Assembly (NCBI GenBank): GCA_018657625.1
Contig: JABHWU010000105.1
Span: 1 to 36,857, forward strand
Source: Deltaproteobacteria bacterium
Lineage (GTDB): Bacteria > SAR324 > XYD2-FULL-50-16
Direction: 5' to 3'
DNA length: 36,857 nucleotides
Under the pieces are notes generated by a model that did no database searches, was not told the DNA's origin, and was given only the letters and a program-made list of their open reading frames with translations. Shown one piece after another: positions 7,601-17,500 of this stretch. A program made the translations under genes and the position numbers. Each line of letters starts with the position of its first letter. Position 1 is the stretch's first letter.

Positions 7601-10345
7601 TTAATGCGCTTCCAGCCAGTTTTCCCCAATTCCTACTTCTGCAATTAAGGGGACTTCCAGGGTTAAAACATTCTCCATCTCCTGTTTCACCAAATCAACA
7701 ATGATGGAGACTTCTTCTTTCGGCGTGTCAAAAACCAATTCATCATGAACCGACAGAATCATTTTGGTATTGAATTTCTCACAGCTAAGTTTTTGATCAA
7801 TGGCAATCATTGCTAATTTAATAATTTCCGCGGCCGAGCCCTGAATGGGAGTGTTGATAGCGGCACCCTCTGCCATCCGACGAAGTAACCCCCTGGAGTT
7901 TATAGCCGGTAAATAGCGTCGACGTCCCATCAATGTTTTTGCAAATCCATTATTTCGAGCCTGGGTTAAGAACTGCTCCTGTAAGCCATGGATGGTTGCA
8001 TATTTTTCGAAATACCGGGCTATGAAATTTTTAGCTTCTGTTCTTGAGCTATTGGTGATTAGGGCCAGACGTTCAGGTCCCATCCGGTAAATCAAACCAA
8101 AATTGACTTCTTTAGCTTTGGAACGCATTTCTCTGGTAACGGCCGTTACTGGAACATCAAAGATGGTAGCAGCTGTAATAGCATGGATATCAAGGTTTTG
8201 GCGATAAGCTTCCATAAAGGTTGGATCTTTAGAATAATGAGCGATTACCCTTAACTCGATTTGACTATAATCCGCAGAAACCAGGACATTGTCAGCGTCT
8301 GCAGGAACAAATGCACCCCTTATTCTACGGCCTTCTTCCGTCCGAATCGGAATATTTTGCAGATTGGGTTTGTCAGATGCCAAACGACCGGTGGCAGCTG
8401 AAGTTTGACGAAAAGATGAATGAATTCGCCCGGTTTTAGTATTGATAAACGTCGGCAATTGATCAACATATGTATTTTTTAGTTTATTCAATTCCCGATA
8501 TTGAAGAATAACTTTTGGTAAGGGATGTTCCAACATTTTTTCCAGGGTTTCCTCGCCTGTTGATAACTTATTACCCAGTTTTATTTTTTTAGGTTTAACT
8601 TTACAGAGTTCATGGACCTTTAGTTTATTGTATAATACATTCTGCAACTCAACGATTGAATTTATGTTGAATCGTTCCCCCGATAGTTCAAAAATGTTTT
8701 CACTGATAGCTTCTAATCTTAAAGTAAATTCATCTGAAATCTTCTTCAGAATATCCACATCGATATTAACACCACCCATCTCCAATATCGCTAGCACTTC
8801 AGCTAAGCGAATTTCTACAAATTGATAAGTATTGATCATCTGCGTCCGGTTCAATTGCTGAAGCAAATGATCATAAAGACGCCACAATTGCCCGGTAGAT
8901 TCGCAGTAGGCTTTGTAAAAATCAGCTTCAGATTCAAGAACCGTTTGTCCGTCATCTGGTTTATTTTTCTTAAAAGGCACAAAGTACTGTTTTTTATAAT
9001 TCAGCTGGCGAAAGGCGATTCCTTCCAGGCTATAATCCCTTTCATCAGATTCTACCAAATGCGCTGCTAACATCACATCCATAATATTACTGCCAGTTTT
9101 AATATCGTCATGCCATAACAATTGAAGCAGGTGTTTCCAGTTATAAACCACTTTAGGAAAAACCGGGGATTCAATAAAAGGTTTTAATTTCTGAAATATT
9201 GCCTGTCTGTGGTCAGAAAACGTAGGATCTTCAAAATTCAGATACCAGGCTTCTGAAGATTTATTCGATAAAACCAGGCCTACTATTTCACTATTTATAA
9301 AGCTTTCTCCTTTTTTAATCACATCAAGTGCCAGGGGTTCTGATGGAACAATAGAATCAACCAATTTATCAAATTCATCCTGGGTCTGGATAGCAATGGA
9401 TTTTTGTTCTAATGTTTTTTGGGTTGTTTCAACAGGAACTTCCGTTTCAACGATTGATTCAAATGATTTAAACGATTTGCTGGAAGGAGATTTAAACTTT
9501 TTCAAGAACGATTTAAATTCCAATTCTTCCAATATTTCAATCAGAGCTTTATTTTCGGATACTTGTGTTTTTTCCAGATTTAAGTCCTGCAGGTCCACCT
9601 CAATTGGAACATTTATATCAATGGTCACCAGTTCCCGGGAAAGCAGCGCTTTCTCTCTGTCATTAATTAGTTTTTCTTTGAGTTTGTTTTTAGGTAATTG
9701 ATCAATGGCTTCGTAAACGGCTGGAATTGATCCGAATTGGGTGATCAGTTTAATAGCAGTTTTTTCACCTACCCCTTTGACACCCGGAATATTATCGGAA
9801 GCATCACCCATCAAACCCAGAATATCAATAACCTGATTCGGTCGGCACGCAAATTTTTCAAATACTTGCTTAATCCCTATTTTTTGATTTTTATGATTGA
9901 ACATCACATTTTTTTCTGTGACCAACTGCATATAGTCTTTATCACTGGTAACCATGACCCCTTCCATATCTTTCTCAGAGCAGATCCGCATCAAAGTGCC
10001 TATGATGTCATCAGCTTCAAAGCCCGGCATGATAATATAAGGTAAGTTTAAGGCTTCAACCAGCCTAGGTAGATAAGACAGTTGTTCAACCAGATCATCC
10101 GGCATTTTTTCCCGATTGGCTTTATATTCCGGAAATTGTTTATGACGGAAAGTAGGTTCTTTGGAATCAGAAACCACTGCCAGATAATCGGGTTTCTCTG
10201 TTTCAATGATTTTTACAATCTGTGAAAAAAAGCCATAAATGCCACTGGTATTTAATCCTTTAGAGTTGATCATCGGATTTCTGATCATGGCGAAATAGTT
10301 GCGGTATAAAATTGCCATTGAATCCAGGGCAAAAAGTTTAGCCAT
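7601..10345 (-). CDS. polA: DNA polymerase I
   Basis: This 914-residue protein has the full three-part layout. Residues 1-290 are the 5'-3' flap nuclease (GFEADDIIGT, TSDKDYMQL, GDASDNIPGVKGVGEKTA). The middle, about 320-520, is a 3'-5' exonuclease fold that has lost most catalytic carboxylates. The C-terminal polymerase has motif A DYSQIELRVIAHYS, motif B RSKAKEVNFGLIY and motif C SVHDELVF. Motif B continues YRMG where most relatives have YGM. The ATG at 10345 follows AAGAGGAAAT. It lies 13 bases behind exonuclease III in the same direction, downstream of yaaA. It fills gaps in repair and removes RNA primers. Loss of proofreading, as in Taq and Bacillus enzymes, is inferred from the residues. 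Confidence 0.97.
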   Translation of the reverse strand: MAKLFALDSMAILYRNYFAMIRNPMINSKGLNTSGIYGFFSQIVKIIETEKPDYLAVVSDSKEPTFRHKQFPEYKANREKMPDDLVEQLSYLPRLVEALNLPYIIMPGFEADDIIGTLMRICSEKDMEGVMVTSDKDYMQLVTEKNVMFNHKNQKIGIKQVFEKFACRPNQVIDILGLMGDASDNIPGVKGVGEKTAIKLITQFGSIPAVYEAIDQLPKNKLKEKLINDREKALLSRELVTIDINVPIEVDLQDLNLEKTQVSENKALIEILEELEFKSFLKKFKSPSSKSFKSFESIVETEVPVETTQKTLEQKSIAIQTQDEFDKLVDSIVPSEPLALDVIKKGESFINSEIVGLVLSNKSSEAWYLNFEDPTFSDHRQAIFQKLKPFIESPVFPKVVYNWKHLLQLLWHDDIKTGSNIMDVMLAAHLVESDERDYSLEGIAFRQLNYKKQYFVPFKKNKPDDGQTVLESEADFYKAYCESTGQLWRLYDHLLQQLNRTQMINTYQFVEIRLAEVLAILEMGGVNIDVDILKKISDEFTLRLEAISENIFELSGERFNINSIVELQNVLYNKLKVHELCKVKPKKIKLGNKLSTGEETLEKMLEHPLPKVILQYRELNKLKNTYVDQLPTFINTKTGRIHSSFRQTSAATGRLASDKPNLQNIPIRTEEGRRIRGAFVPADADNVLVSADYSQIELRVIAHYSKDPTFMEAYRQNLDIHAITAATIFDVPVTAVTREMRSKAKEVNFGLIYRMGPERLALITNSSRTEAKNFIARYFEKYATIHGLQEQFLTQARNNGFAKTLMGRRRYLPAINSRGLLRRMAEGAAINTPIQGSAAEIIKLAMIAIDQKLSCEKFNTKMILSVHDELVFDTPKEEVSIIVDLVKQEMENVLTLEVPLIAEVGIGENWLEAH

Positions 10346-10358
10346 ATTTCCTCTTGTT

Positions 10359-11381
10359 TTAAACTTTTACATTGCAGATCACAGGAGCATGGTCTGAAGG
10401 CTTCGATTGAGAACGATTATTCGTATCGATCATACATGAATCACAACGATTGGCCAGTGCTTTACTCATCCAAATATGATCAATCCGCATACCTTCGTTT
10501 TTCTCAAAACCTCTGGTTCGAAAATCCCACCAACTATACAACTTATCTTCTGTGTGAAAATTTCGATATACATCAGCAAGTCCCCAGTTTTTAAGTTGAT
10601 CAAGAAAGGCATGTTCTTGCGGATGAAAGCTTACTCGATCTTTCATTTCCTCTGGTGAAACAACATCCCGGTCATCCGGAGCAATATTGATATCACCTAA
10701 CAATACCACATTGTCATTGGTGGAAAAGGTACTGAAAACTTCTTTTTGTAAGTTTTCCAGAAACTCTAATTTGTACTGAAATTTAGGAGAATCTGTTGTC
10801 TGCCCTTGAGGAACATATACATTTAAAATATTGATGTCTTCGATTTCTACACTGATTAAACGTTTATTCTCAGCATCAAATCCTGAGAAAAAACCATACT
10901 GAACTTTTTTAATGGGCAATTTGCTTAAAACAGCAACACCATTGTAACTTTTTTGCCCATGATAAACTGAATGATATCCTACCGCTCTCAATTCCTGTTC
11001 AGGGAATTGAAAATCCTCGACCTTGGTTTCCTGTAAACACACGATATCCGGTTGTTGTTCTGCCAGCCAGGAGAGTATTAGTGGCAGGCGTACTCTAATC
11101 GAATTCACATTCCAGGTAGCTATTTTAATGGCCTGAATATTTTCGACTGCTTTCAATTGAATAAAATCGTCAGGTAATAAACATTCACTACTGGAATACA
11201 CAATTGATATTGGAATATTTACAGTATCCCCCCATGTTCTCTCTACTCTCAGCCGATTCCCACGCCACTCATCATACAAAAACTTAACATGGTTTTGGTG
11301 AAAATCTTTACCGACTTGACTGGATAGTTCTGACACCAAAATCCCTTTTTTTAAATCTTCTAAAATTTCAAATTGCTCCAT
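10359..11381 (-). CDS. xthA: Exonuclease III-type AP endonuclease with N-terminal extension
   Basis: Residues about 85-340 are a complete ExoIII/ExoA enzyme. They include IATWNVNSIRVRLP at the core's start, CLQETKV (metal Glu), GVAVLSK, LLGDINIAPDDRDV (Asp and Asn), RIDHIWMS and the final SDHAPV (Asp-His). It cuts DNA at abasic sites and trims damaged 3' ends, making the primer that DNA polymerase I extends. The usual enzyme begins at the IATWN strand; here about 83 extra residues precede it (MEQFEILEDLKKGILVSELS onward). I do not recognise them. The ATG at 11381 has AGGAAGCAGG six bases upstream, so the extension appears to be translated; a TTG at 11402 is a weaker option. It sits between yaaA and polA. 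Confidence 0.9.
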   Translation of the reverse strand: MEQFEILEDLKKGILVSELSSQVGKDFHQNHVKFLYDEWRGNRLRVERTWGDTVNIPISIVYSSSECLLPDDFIQLKAVENIQAIKIATWNVNSIRVRLPLILSWLAEQQPDIVCLQETKVEDFQFPEQELRAVGYHSVYHGQKSYNGVAVLSKLPIKKVQYGFFSGFDAENKRLISVEIEDINILNVYVPQGQTTDSPKFQYKLEFLENLQKEVFSTFSTNDNVVLLGDINIAPDDRDVVSPEEMKDRVSFHPQEHAFLDQLKNWGLADVYRNFHTEDKLYSWWDFRTRGFEKNEGMRIDHIWMSKALANRCDSCMIDTNNRSQSKPSDHAPVICNVKV

Positions 11382-11427
11382 GTTAACCTGCTTCCTGTAC
11401 AAAAATTATTGATAATTATCTATGATA

Positions 11428-12192
11428 TCATCGAATAAAAAACCACTCATGTTCATTAGACATTTTTTTATTAAAACGATAGTTGTCGACGTTGAATTTT
11501 TTGAGTTCTGCTGGATTCGATATCCGGTTTTTAATAATAAAATTTGCCATTAGTCCCCTTGCTCTTTTAGCATAAACATGAATGCTTTTTAATTGATCGC
11601 CACGTTGCTCTTTAAAAACCGGTCTAATCATTGGAAATAGAAAGTTCTTAAGTTCTACTGATTTAAAATATTCATCTGAGGCAAGGTGAATTAAAAAGGG
11701 ATATTTCTGGTCAGCTAAGCTATTTTTTAATTCATCAGCTATTTTACTACCCCAATAAGCATATAAATTTTTACAACGATTTATTTTCAGGGTAGTACCC
11801 ATTTCTAATCGATAAGGCTGCATTAAATCTAACGGTCGCAATAAACCATACAGACCGGATAGGATTCTTAAATGATTCTGAGCGAATTCAAAATCCTTTT
11901 TTTTGAAAGTTACAGAATTAAGGCCAATATAAACTTCCCCCCGAAAAGTTAAAACGGCTGGTTTTGCATTCTTCTCAGTAAAGGGTTGTTTCCAATTCTG
12001 AAAACGATCTTTATTTAAGGATGCTATTTTATGATTAATGGACATTAGATTTTCGATACTTTTAACTGATTTTCTTTTCAGATTATTGATCAGTTTTTGG
12101 GACTCATCCAAAAAGCCGGGTATCGTCGGCTCAAATGTGTATTTTGCTGGTTTTAAATCTAAATTTTTTGCAGGAGATAAAACGACAATCAT
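11428..12192 (-). CDS. yaaA: Peroxide stress protein YaaA (DUF328/UPF0246)
   Basis: This 254-residue protein covers the whole family length. Family hallmarks are visible: the N-terminal MIVVLSPAKNLDL, then VLTFRGEVYIGLN, LRILSGLYGLLRPLDLMQPY, RLEMGTTL and the C-terminal YAKRARGLMANFII. In Escherichia coli, YaaA is induced by OxyR and limits intracellular iron and DNA damage under hydrogen peroxide; later work reports a DNA-binding fold. It is the first gene of a same-strand trio with exonuclease III (46 bases to its ATG) and DNA polymerase I, which makes a role in peroxide damage repair very natural. The ATG at 12192 follows a GAGAG ribosome site. No OxyR- or PerR-type operator could be recognised upstream. 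Confidence 0.93.
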   Translation of the reverse strand: MIVVLSPAKNLDLKPAKYTFEPTIPGFLDESQKLINNLKRKSVKSIENLMSINHKIASLNKDRFQNWKQPFTEKNAKPAVLTFRGEVYIGLNSVTFKKKDFEFAQNHLRILSGLYGLLRPLDLMQPYRLEMGTTLKINRCKNLYAYWGSKIADELKNSLADQKYPFLIHLASDEYFKSVELKNFLFPMIRPVFKEQRGDQLKSIHVYAKRARGLMANFIIKNRISNPAELKKFNVDNYRFNKKMSNEHEWFFIR

Positions 12193-12263
12193 ATTTACTC
12201 TCTATTTTACATTTCGGGTTAATTCACTGCTTATCCAACAGGAATGTCGTTCATTTAATTTTT

Positions 12264-12450
12264 CTATAGTAGTTTTCATATTGATTGCCCCTATCAGTAT
12301 GCTGAGCACTGAATTTGCGATGCTTTGAGCAAAGAACGAAGCATACTAGCGATTTTACCCTTCGACTTCGCTCAGGGTACTGTTAAAAAGATGGGTTCGG
12401 GCAATAGCTTCTTTATAAAACAAGATTCAATCCAATTGAAAACTGCTATA
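12264..12450. repeat. MITE-like repeat with 24-bp inverted ends (copy 1)
   Basis: The left end (12264-12287) begins CTATAGTAGTTTTCA. The right end (12428-12450) read on the other strand begins TATAGCAGTTTTCA and stays alike to GATTG/GGATTG. The 187-base element contains a palindrome at 12357-12378, ACCCT-TCGACTTCGCTC-AGGGT, and no ORF. Related ends or inner segments recur near 31295, 32533 and 34856 in this window. It lies between the yaaA operon and the RND pump operon. Confidence 0.65.
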
Positions 12451-12837
12451 TATTTGTTGTTTTAAATCTTTAACTTTTAATCTAAGGCATTTTTTCCAAC
12501 TAAACAATACCTACCTATATCAACATTATTCAATATAGCCCTCTTAACCTATCAGCACCTGTTGCAAAGAAAGTGTCATAAGCACGTCATTTTTTATTTC
12601 TTCCACTGCATTTTGCTAATATGTAATTAAATCAGATAAGAATGTTTACCTTAACTATTTCATAATATTCAACAGGTTTAAATTCCAGCTAAGGGTCAAG
12701 AATAAACATTATCATCCTCTGTTACATTTGATTACAAACTTTAACGAATGATTCATGCTTTATCAAAACTTTTAAACTAGCTTAGTATTATCTTTTAGCA
12801 GTTAAACTATAAATTAGAATGAAACAGGTTAAATACT
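12451..12837. other. Intergenic region before the efflux operon, no gene seen
   Basis: These 387 AT-rich bases separate the MITE-like repeat from the RND adaptor gene. I see no convincing ORF, RNA gene or hairpin. It should hold the efflux promoter, but no pair of -35 and -10 boxes stands out enough to assign. The adaptor start has only a weak AGG ribosome site. Confidence 0.4.
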
Positions 12838-14484
12838 ATGACTAATAAATATCAATTAAAACATATCATCTTAGGGTTCATACTTGTAAGCTTCTCAGGA
12901 ATGCTCTTTGGGCAAACACAGGGAATCAGTGTCAAAGTAATGGAACTTGTTCCTCAAAAACTGGTAGTCAAAAAAGAGTACATTGGTCATTTGGAACCGC
13001 TGGAACGGGTTACCATAAAGTCTGAAACAGCCGGTACAGTTGAAGCTGTATTTTTTGATGAAGGTAAAGTGGTCAACAAAGGTGAGGTCTTGGTACATAT
13101 CTCCACCGAAAAACTGACACTGGATGTTGACATAGCTAAAGCAAATTATCGCTTGGCGAACACCAATTACCAAACTGAAAAGATGCTTCTTGATAAAAAA
13201 ATGGCAGATAAACGTCTTCAAATTTCAGAATCTCAGGCACTTGAAGACCTAGCCATAGCGGAATCAGACTATCTGGCAGAAAAGCAACTGGTAGATAAGG
13301 ACATTACCTTTAAACGCCTGCAAATGGAAAAGCGAAATGCCAACTCTGCCTTTCAACTGGCTGAACTCAATTACCAAACACAAAAAATGTTGGCTGATCA
13401 GGATATCTCATTGCAAAAAGCCAAACTAAACTTGAACCAGGCCCAGGCCAATTATAATTTAGCCAAATCCAATTGCGATAAAGAAAAAGGATTGTTAGAT
13501 AAACAACTCTCCAGTCAATCTAATTTTGATATTGTTGCCAATACACTGGAAAATAGGCGTATTGCTCTTGTTTTAGCTAATATAGAGCTCGAAAGAGTAA
13601 AAGTCCAAACTGATCAAATTCAATTGGAATCCTTTCTCAACCAACGGGATGCTGCCAAAATAAATTTGGAACTAGTGGAGCTGGACCTGGAAAATTACAC
13701 CGTAAAAAATGATAATTGGAAACTAAAATCCTATAAGACTGTTTGGGAGAATGCTAGATTAAAATTAGCACAAATCCGAATAGATTTAGAAGAATCAGCC
13801 AGTAAGTCTAATCAAGTCAAACTGGAGTCTTTTCGAAATGCCCGTGACGTCAACAAAGTACAACTGGATCTGGCTTTGTTGAATTTGGAAAAATCAAAAA
13901 TTAAAGCACCGTTTACTGGTGTTGTTAAACGTAAATATGCTCAAAATGGTGGATATCTAAAGTTAGGAGAAAACTTATTAGAGATCATGGACATATCCAG
14001 TGTACTGGCCAAAATCAACATCCCTGAAAAGGATATTCAATACCTTAAACGGGGAAAGATAGTAAAAATTACATTAGACGCACTACCGGATCAGATTTTA
14101 AAAGGTAGTATAAAAACCATTGGCTTAGAAGCCGATATAAAAAGCAGAAGTTTTCCGGCAGAAGTCATTGTCGATAATTCAGACAGGAACCTCCTACCAG
14201 GGATGATGACAAGGGCTGAAACCATCGCTCTTTCACTTTCAAAGCAGATTATGATTCCTTCCCATGCTGTTTTGGAAAGGGAATATGGTAAAGTCGTATT
14301 TATCGTGGAAAACGGTAAAGCTGTAGAAAAAAATGTTTCATTGGGAACATCAGTCGAAAATAAAGTCCAGGTACTTTCCGGATTAGACGTTGGTGATCGT
14401 TTAGTTGTATCCAGTCAACAGTTTATTGCCAATAATGATATTATCAACATCATTGCCACCTCTAAACAGCTCGTTCAAAGATAA
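12838..14484 (+). CDS. RND efflux periplasmic adaptor with elongated alpha-hairpin
   Basis: This 548-residue membrane-fusion protein of the HlyD/AcrA type has a signal peptide (residues 1-26, to GMLFG). The split lipoyl domain starts with IGHLEPLERVTIKSETAGTV and FFDEGKVVNKGEVLVHI, and closes with IKAPFTGVVKRKYAQNGG near 360. The barrel (INIPEKDIQYLKRGK) and the membrane-proximal domain (MIPSHAVLEREYGKVVFIVEN) follow. Between the lipoyl halves are about 270 residues of coiled coil with several LxLAxxxYxxxK-like repeats, against roughly 60-130 in AcrA-sized relatives. This makes the whole protein 150-180 residues longer than usual and implies an unusually tall adaptor tunnel. It is followed after 82 bases by the RND pump gene. 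The substrate cannot be read from the sequence. Confidence 0.93.
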   Translation: MTNKYQLKHIILGFILVSFSGMLFGQTQGISVKVMELVPQKLVVKKEYIGHLEPLERVTIKSETAGTVEAVFFDEGKVVNKGEVLVHISTEKLTLDVDIAKANYRLANTNYQTEKMLLDKKMADKRLQISESQALEDLAIAESDYLAEKQLVDKDITFKRLQMEKRNANSAFQLAELNYQTQKMLADQDISLQKAKLNLNQAQANYNLAKSNCDKEKGLLDKQLSSQSNFDIVANTLENRRIALVLANIELERVKVQTDQIQLESFLNQRDAAKINLELVELDLENYTVKNDNWKLKSYKTVWENARLKLAQIRIDLEESASKSNQVKLESFRNARDVNKVQLDLALLNLEKSKIKAPFTGVVKRKYAQNGGYLKLGENLLEIMDISSVLAKINIPEKDIQYLKRGKIVKITLDALPDQILKGSIKTIGLEADIKSRSFPAEVIVDNSDRNLLPGMMTRAETIALSLSKQIMIPSHAVLEREYGKVVFIVENGKAVEKNVSLGTSVENKVQVLSGLDVGDRLVVSSQQFIANNDIINIIATSKQLVQR

Positions 14485-14491
14485 GTTAAAT

Positions 14492-14537
14492 CCACCTATC
14501 CCGATATGTGTTATCCAATCTTAATCGGGATAGGTGG
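14492..14537 (+). promoter_or_regulatory. Perfect 14-bp stem-loop between adaptor and pump genes
   Basis: The arms 14492-14505 (CCACCTATCCCGAT) and 14524-14537 are exact reverse complements, with an 18-nt loop. No U-tract follows (GTCAAAAATAAACG), so it is not a standard intrinsic terminator. It starts 8 bases after the adaptor stop and ends 29 bases before the pump ATG. It could stabilise the upstream mRNA or tune pump expression relative to adaptor. Confidence 0.7.
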
Positions 14538-14566
14538 GTCAAAAATAAACGAAGGAAAATAAGAAA

Positions 14567-17500
14567 ATGAAATTTAAAATTAGCGAATTAGCGGTTAAAA
14601 AACCGACTACTATATTTATGCTCCTATTACTAATCGTAATCGTCGGTTTTACCTCTTATCGAGCTATGCCCAAAGAGTCTTTTCCTGATGTTACCTTTAA
14701 TCATTTATTCATCTCCGTTCCTTATCCCGGTGCATCCTCAAGTGAAGTGGAAGCCCAGATAACCAATAAAGTTGAAGAAGAACTCCAGGATTTAGAAGAC
14801 CTGGAAGGGATCACATCCACTTCAAAAAACGGGTCCACAACCATTGATATTGAATATATACAGGGAACAGATCTGGAAAAATCCAAAGCCGACATCCGTG
14901 ATGCACTGGAGAAAGTTAAAGCTGACTTACCGGATGATGGAAATGAGTGGGTAATATCTGATTTCAGCCCGGCAGACCGACCGATAATGACAATTAACAT
15001 CTCAGGAGAGGTTGGATTATATGAATTAAAAAACAAAGCCGAAGATCTGAAAAATCGACTGAAACGAATACCTAACATTGCTGAAATTGATCGGATAGGA
15101 GGTCTTGAAAAAGAAGTTAAGGTACAGGTCAATCCTAAAAAATTACAATACTACAAAATTGATTTGAATCTTATTTCTGCCACGATATCCAACGGAAATA
15201 AAGATATCCCAGGAGGCAGCATCGATGTGGGTCCAATGGAGTATCAAATTCGGATCCCTGGTGAAGTCAAAACGGTAGAAGAAATCAAAAACATGGTAGT
15301 TTCATATTCTGAAAATGGACCGGTATACATCAAGGATTTGGCAGATGTTGAATTTACATTTAAAGAACTGACCAATCGTTCACGGTTAAACGGGACGGAA
15401 TCTGTTTCCCTGGATGTTAAAAAAGTAGTCGGCGCGGATATGGGGTCCATTTCTGACACGGTAAAAAAAATCCTCCAACAGGAACAAAAAAGGGTGGGTG
15501 ATAAGATCCATTACAATATTTTAGGTGACCAATCAATCGATGTGGCAGACGGGGTAGACGATTTGGAAAACAACATTCTCACCGGTGTGCTGTTTGTTTT
15601 TATCGTATTGATACTGTTTTTAGGTATTAGGAATGCTTCATTTGTAGGAACGGCCATCCCTTTATCCATGTTATTGAGCTTTATCATTCTTTATTTCATG
15701 GATATGACCTTAAACAAAATAGTTTTATTCGCATTAATTGTATCGCTGGGAATGTTGGTTGATAATGCCATTGTGGTTGTTGAAAATATTTTTCGCCATG
15801 TCAATACCGGTAAAAATCGTATTGATGCTACAATTATTGGTGTTAGCGAAGTTGCGGCCCCGGTAATCGCTTCCACACTCACCACTTTGTTAGCTTTTAT
15901 CCCGATTCTGTTTATGCCGAATGTTATTGGAGATGTTTTTAGCTTCCTACCTAAAACTCTACTCGTTACACTCTCCTGTTCCTTAGTCGTTGGTTTAATT
16001 TTTAATCCGGTATTGTGTTCCACCATGATGCCCTTACCGAAAAAAACCATTGAAACCGATGAAGTCAAACTCGTCAATCGGTCTAAATTCCTGAAAAGGT
16101 ACCGTAAAATCCTGGAACTGGCACTCAATCATCCGCTGAAAACCTTATTAATCATCGGCCTTTTTTGGTGGGGAATGGTGTTTTTATATTTTGGTGTCAG
16201 CAATCCATCTGTCAAAGTGGAATTTTTCCCAAAAAGTGAACCTGAATCCGCAAAAATTACCATCGCCACACCAGAGGGAACAACATTGGAAGCAGCTGAT
16301 CAGCTAGTGAAGGAGATCGAAAACAGAATTCAACCCTTTGCAAAACATGCTGATTCCATCGTCAGTAATATTAAAAAAACCGACAGTACCATTACGCTTA
16401 ATTTTCCTTCATGGGAAAAATGGGAAGAATTAAGACCTTTGGAAGTCATTGATGAAATCCAAAAAATTATACCTGAGTTTTCAGGAGCAGAAATCAGAGT
16501 GACAGCAACGGGTGGAGGCCCTCCTTCTGGTAAAGATGTTCAAATCGAACTGCTTGGTAATCAGTTTTCTGACTTAAGGGAGATGTCTGCTAAAATTGAA
16601 AACCTGATAAAAAATACCAAAGGACTTGTAAACCTGGAAAATAGTTTTAATACCAGTCGCGCCGAAATTCAAATTATTGTGGATCGGGAAAAAATTGCTC
16701 AACACGGGTTGAGCGTAAAAGATGTAGCTATGATCGTTAACATGTCATTTCAAGGAATGAATGTCTCTGAATACCGCATCGGAGTTAATGATTATGATAT
16801 TGTATTGAAACTGGACAAGCGTTATCGACAGTCACAAAACGATCTAAGCGCACTGTATATAACAACTCCCTTGGGCTATCAGGTTGCTTTAAGCGAGCTG
16901 GCCAGAATTGAAAAACACCCGGCTATCGGAACGATTAGTCATTTGGACCTGGAAAGAAAAGCGACGATTATGGGTGATGCTTCAAAGCATCGTTCAGGAG
17001 CAGAAGTATTAAAGGAAATTCAGAAAAAACTGGCGCCCCTCACGGATGAAATTGAAAGTAAGGGAATGCGAATTCAGTATGCGGGCGCTAACAAATTGCA
17101 GAATGAAGCCCAGGGATTTTTAGTTCAAAGTTTCTTTGTCGCACTATTCTTGATTTTTATGGTCCTGGTTTCTCAGTTTGATTCCCTGATATTACCTTTT
17201 ATTATATTAGCCTCTGTATTGGCCTCTTTTAGTGGTGTTATGCTAGGGTTTTCCATTCATGATCAACCGTTAAGTATTATGGTGGGAGGCATCGGTGTCA
17301 TTGCGTTGGCTGGAGTCGTTGTTAATAATGCAATCGTATTGATCGATTATATTGGTCAGTTGAGGAAGAAAGGACATGATATGCGGGAAGCGATCATTCT
17401 ATCAGGAATGACCAGGCTGCGACCGGTTTTACTAACAGCTGTTACCACAATGTTGGGGATGCTTCCCATTACAATTGGTATGGAGATTAACTTCTATCAA

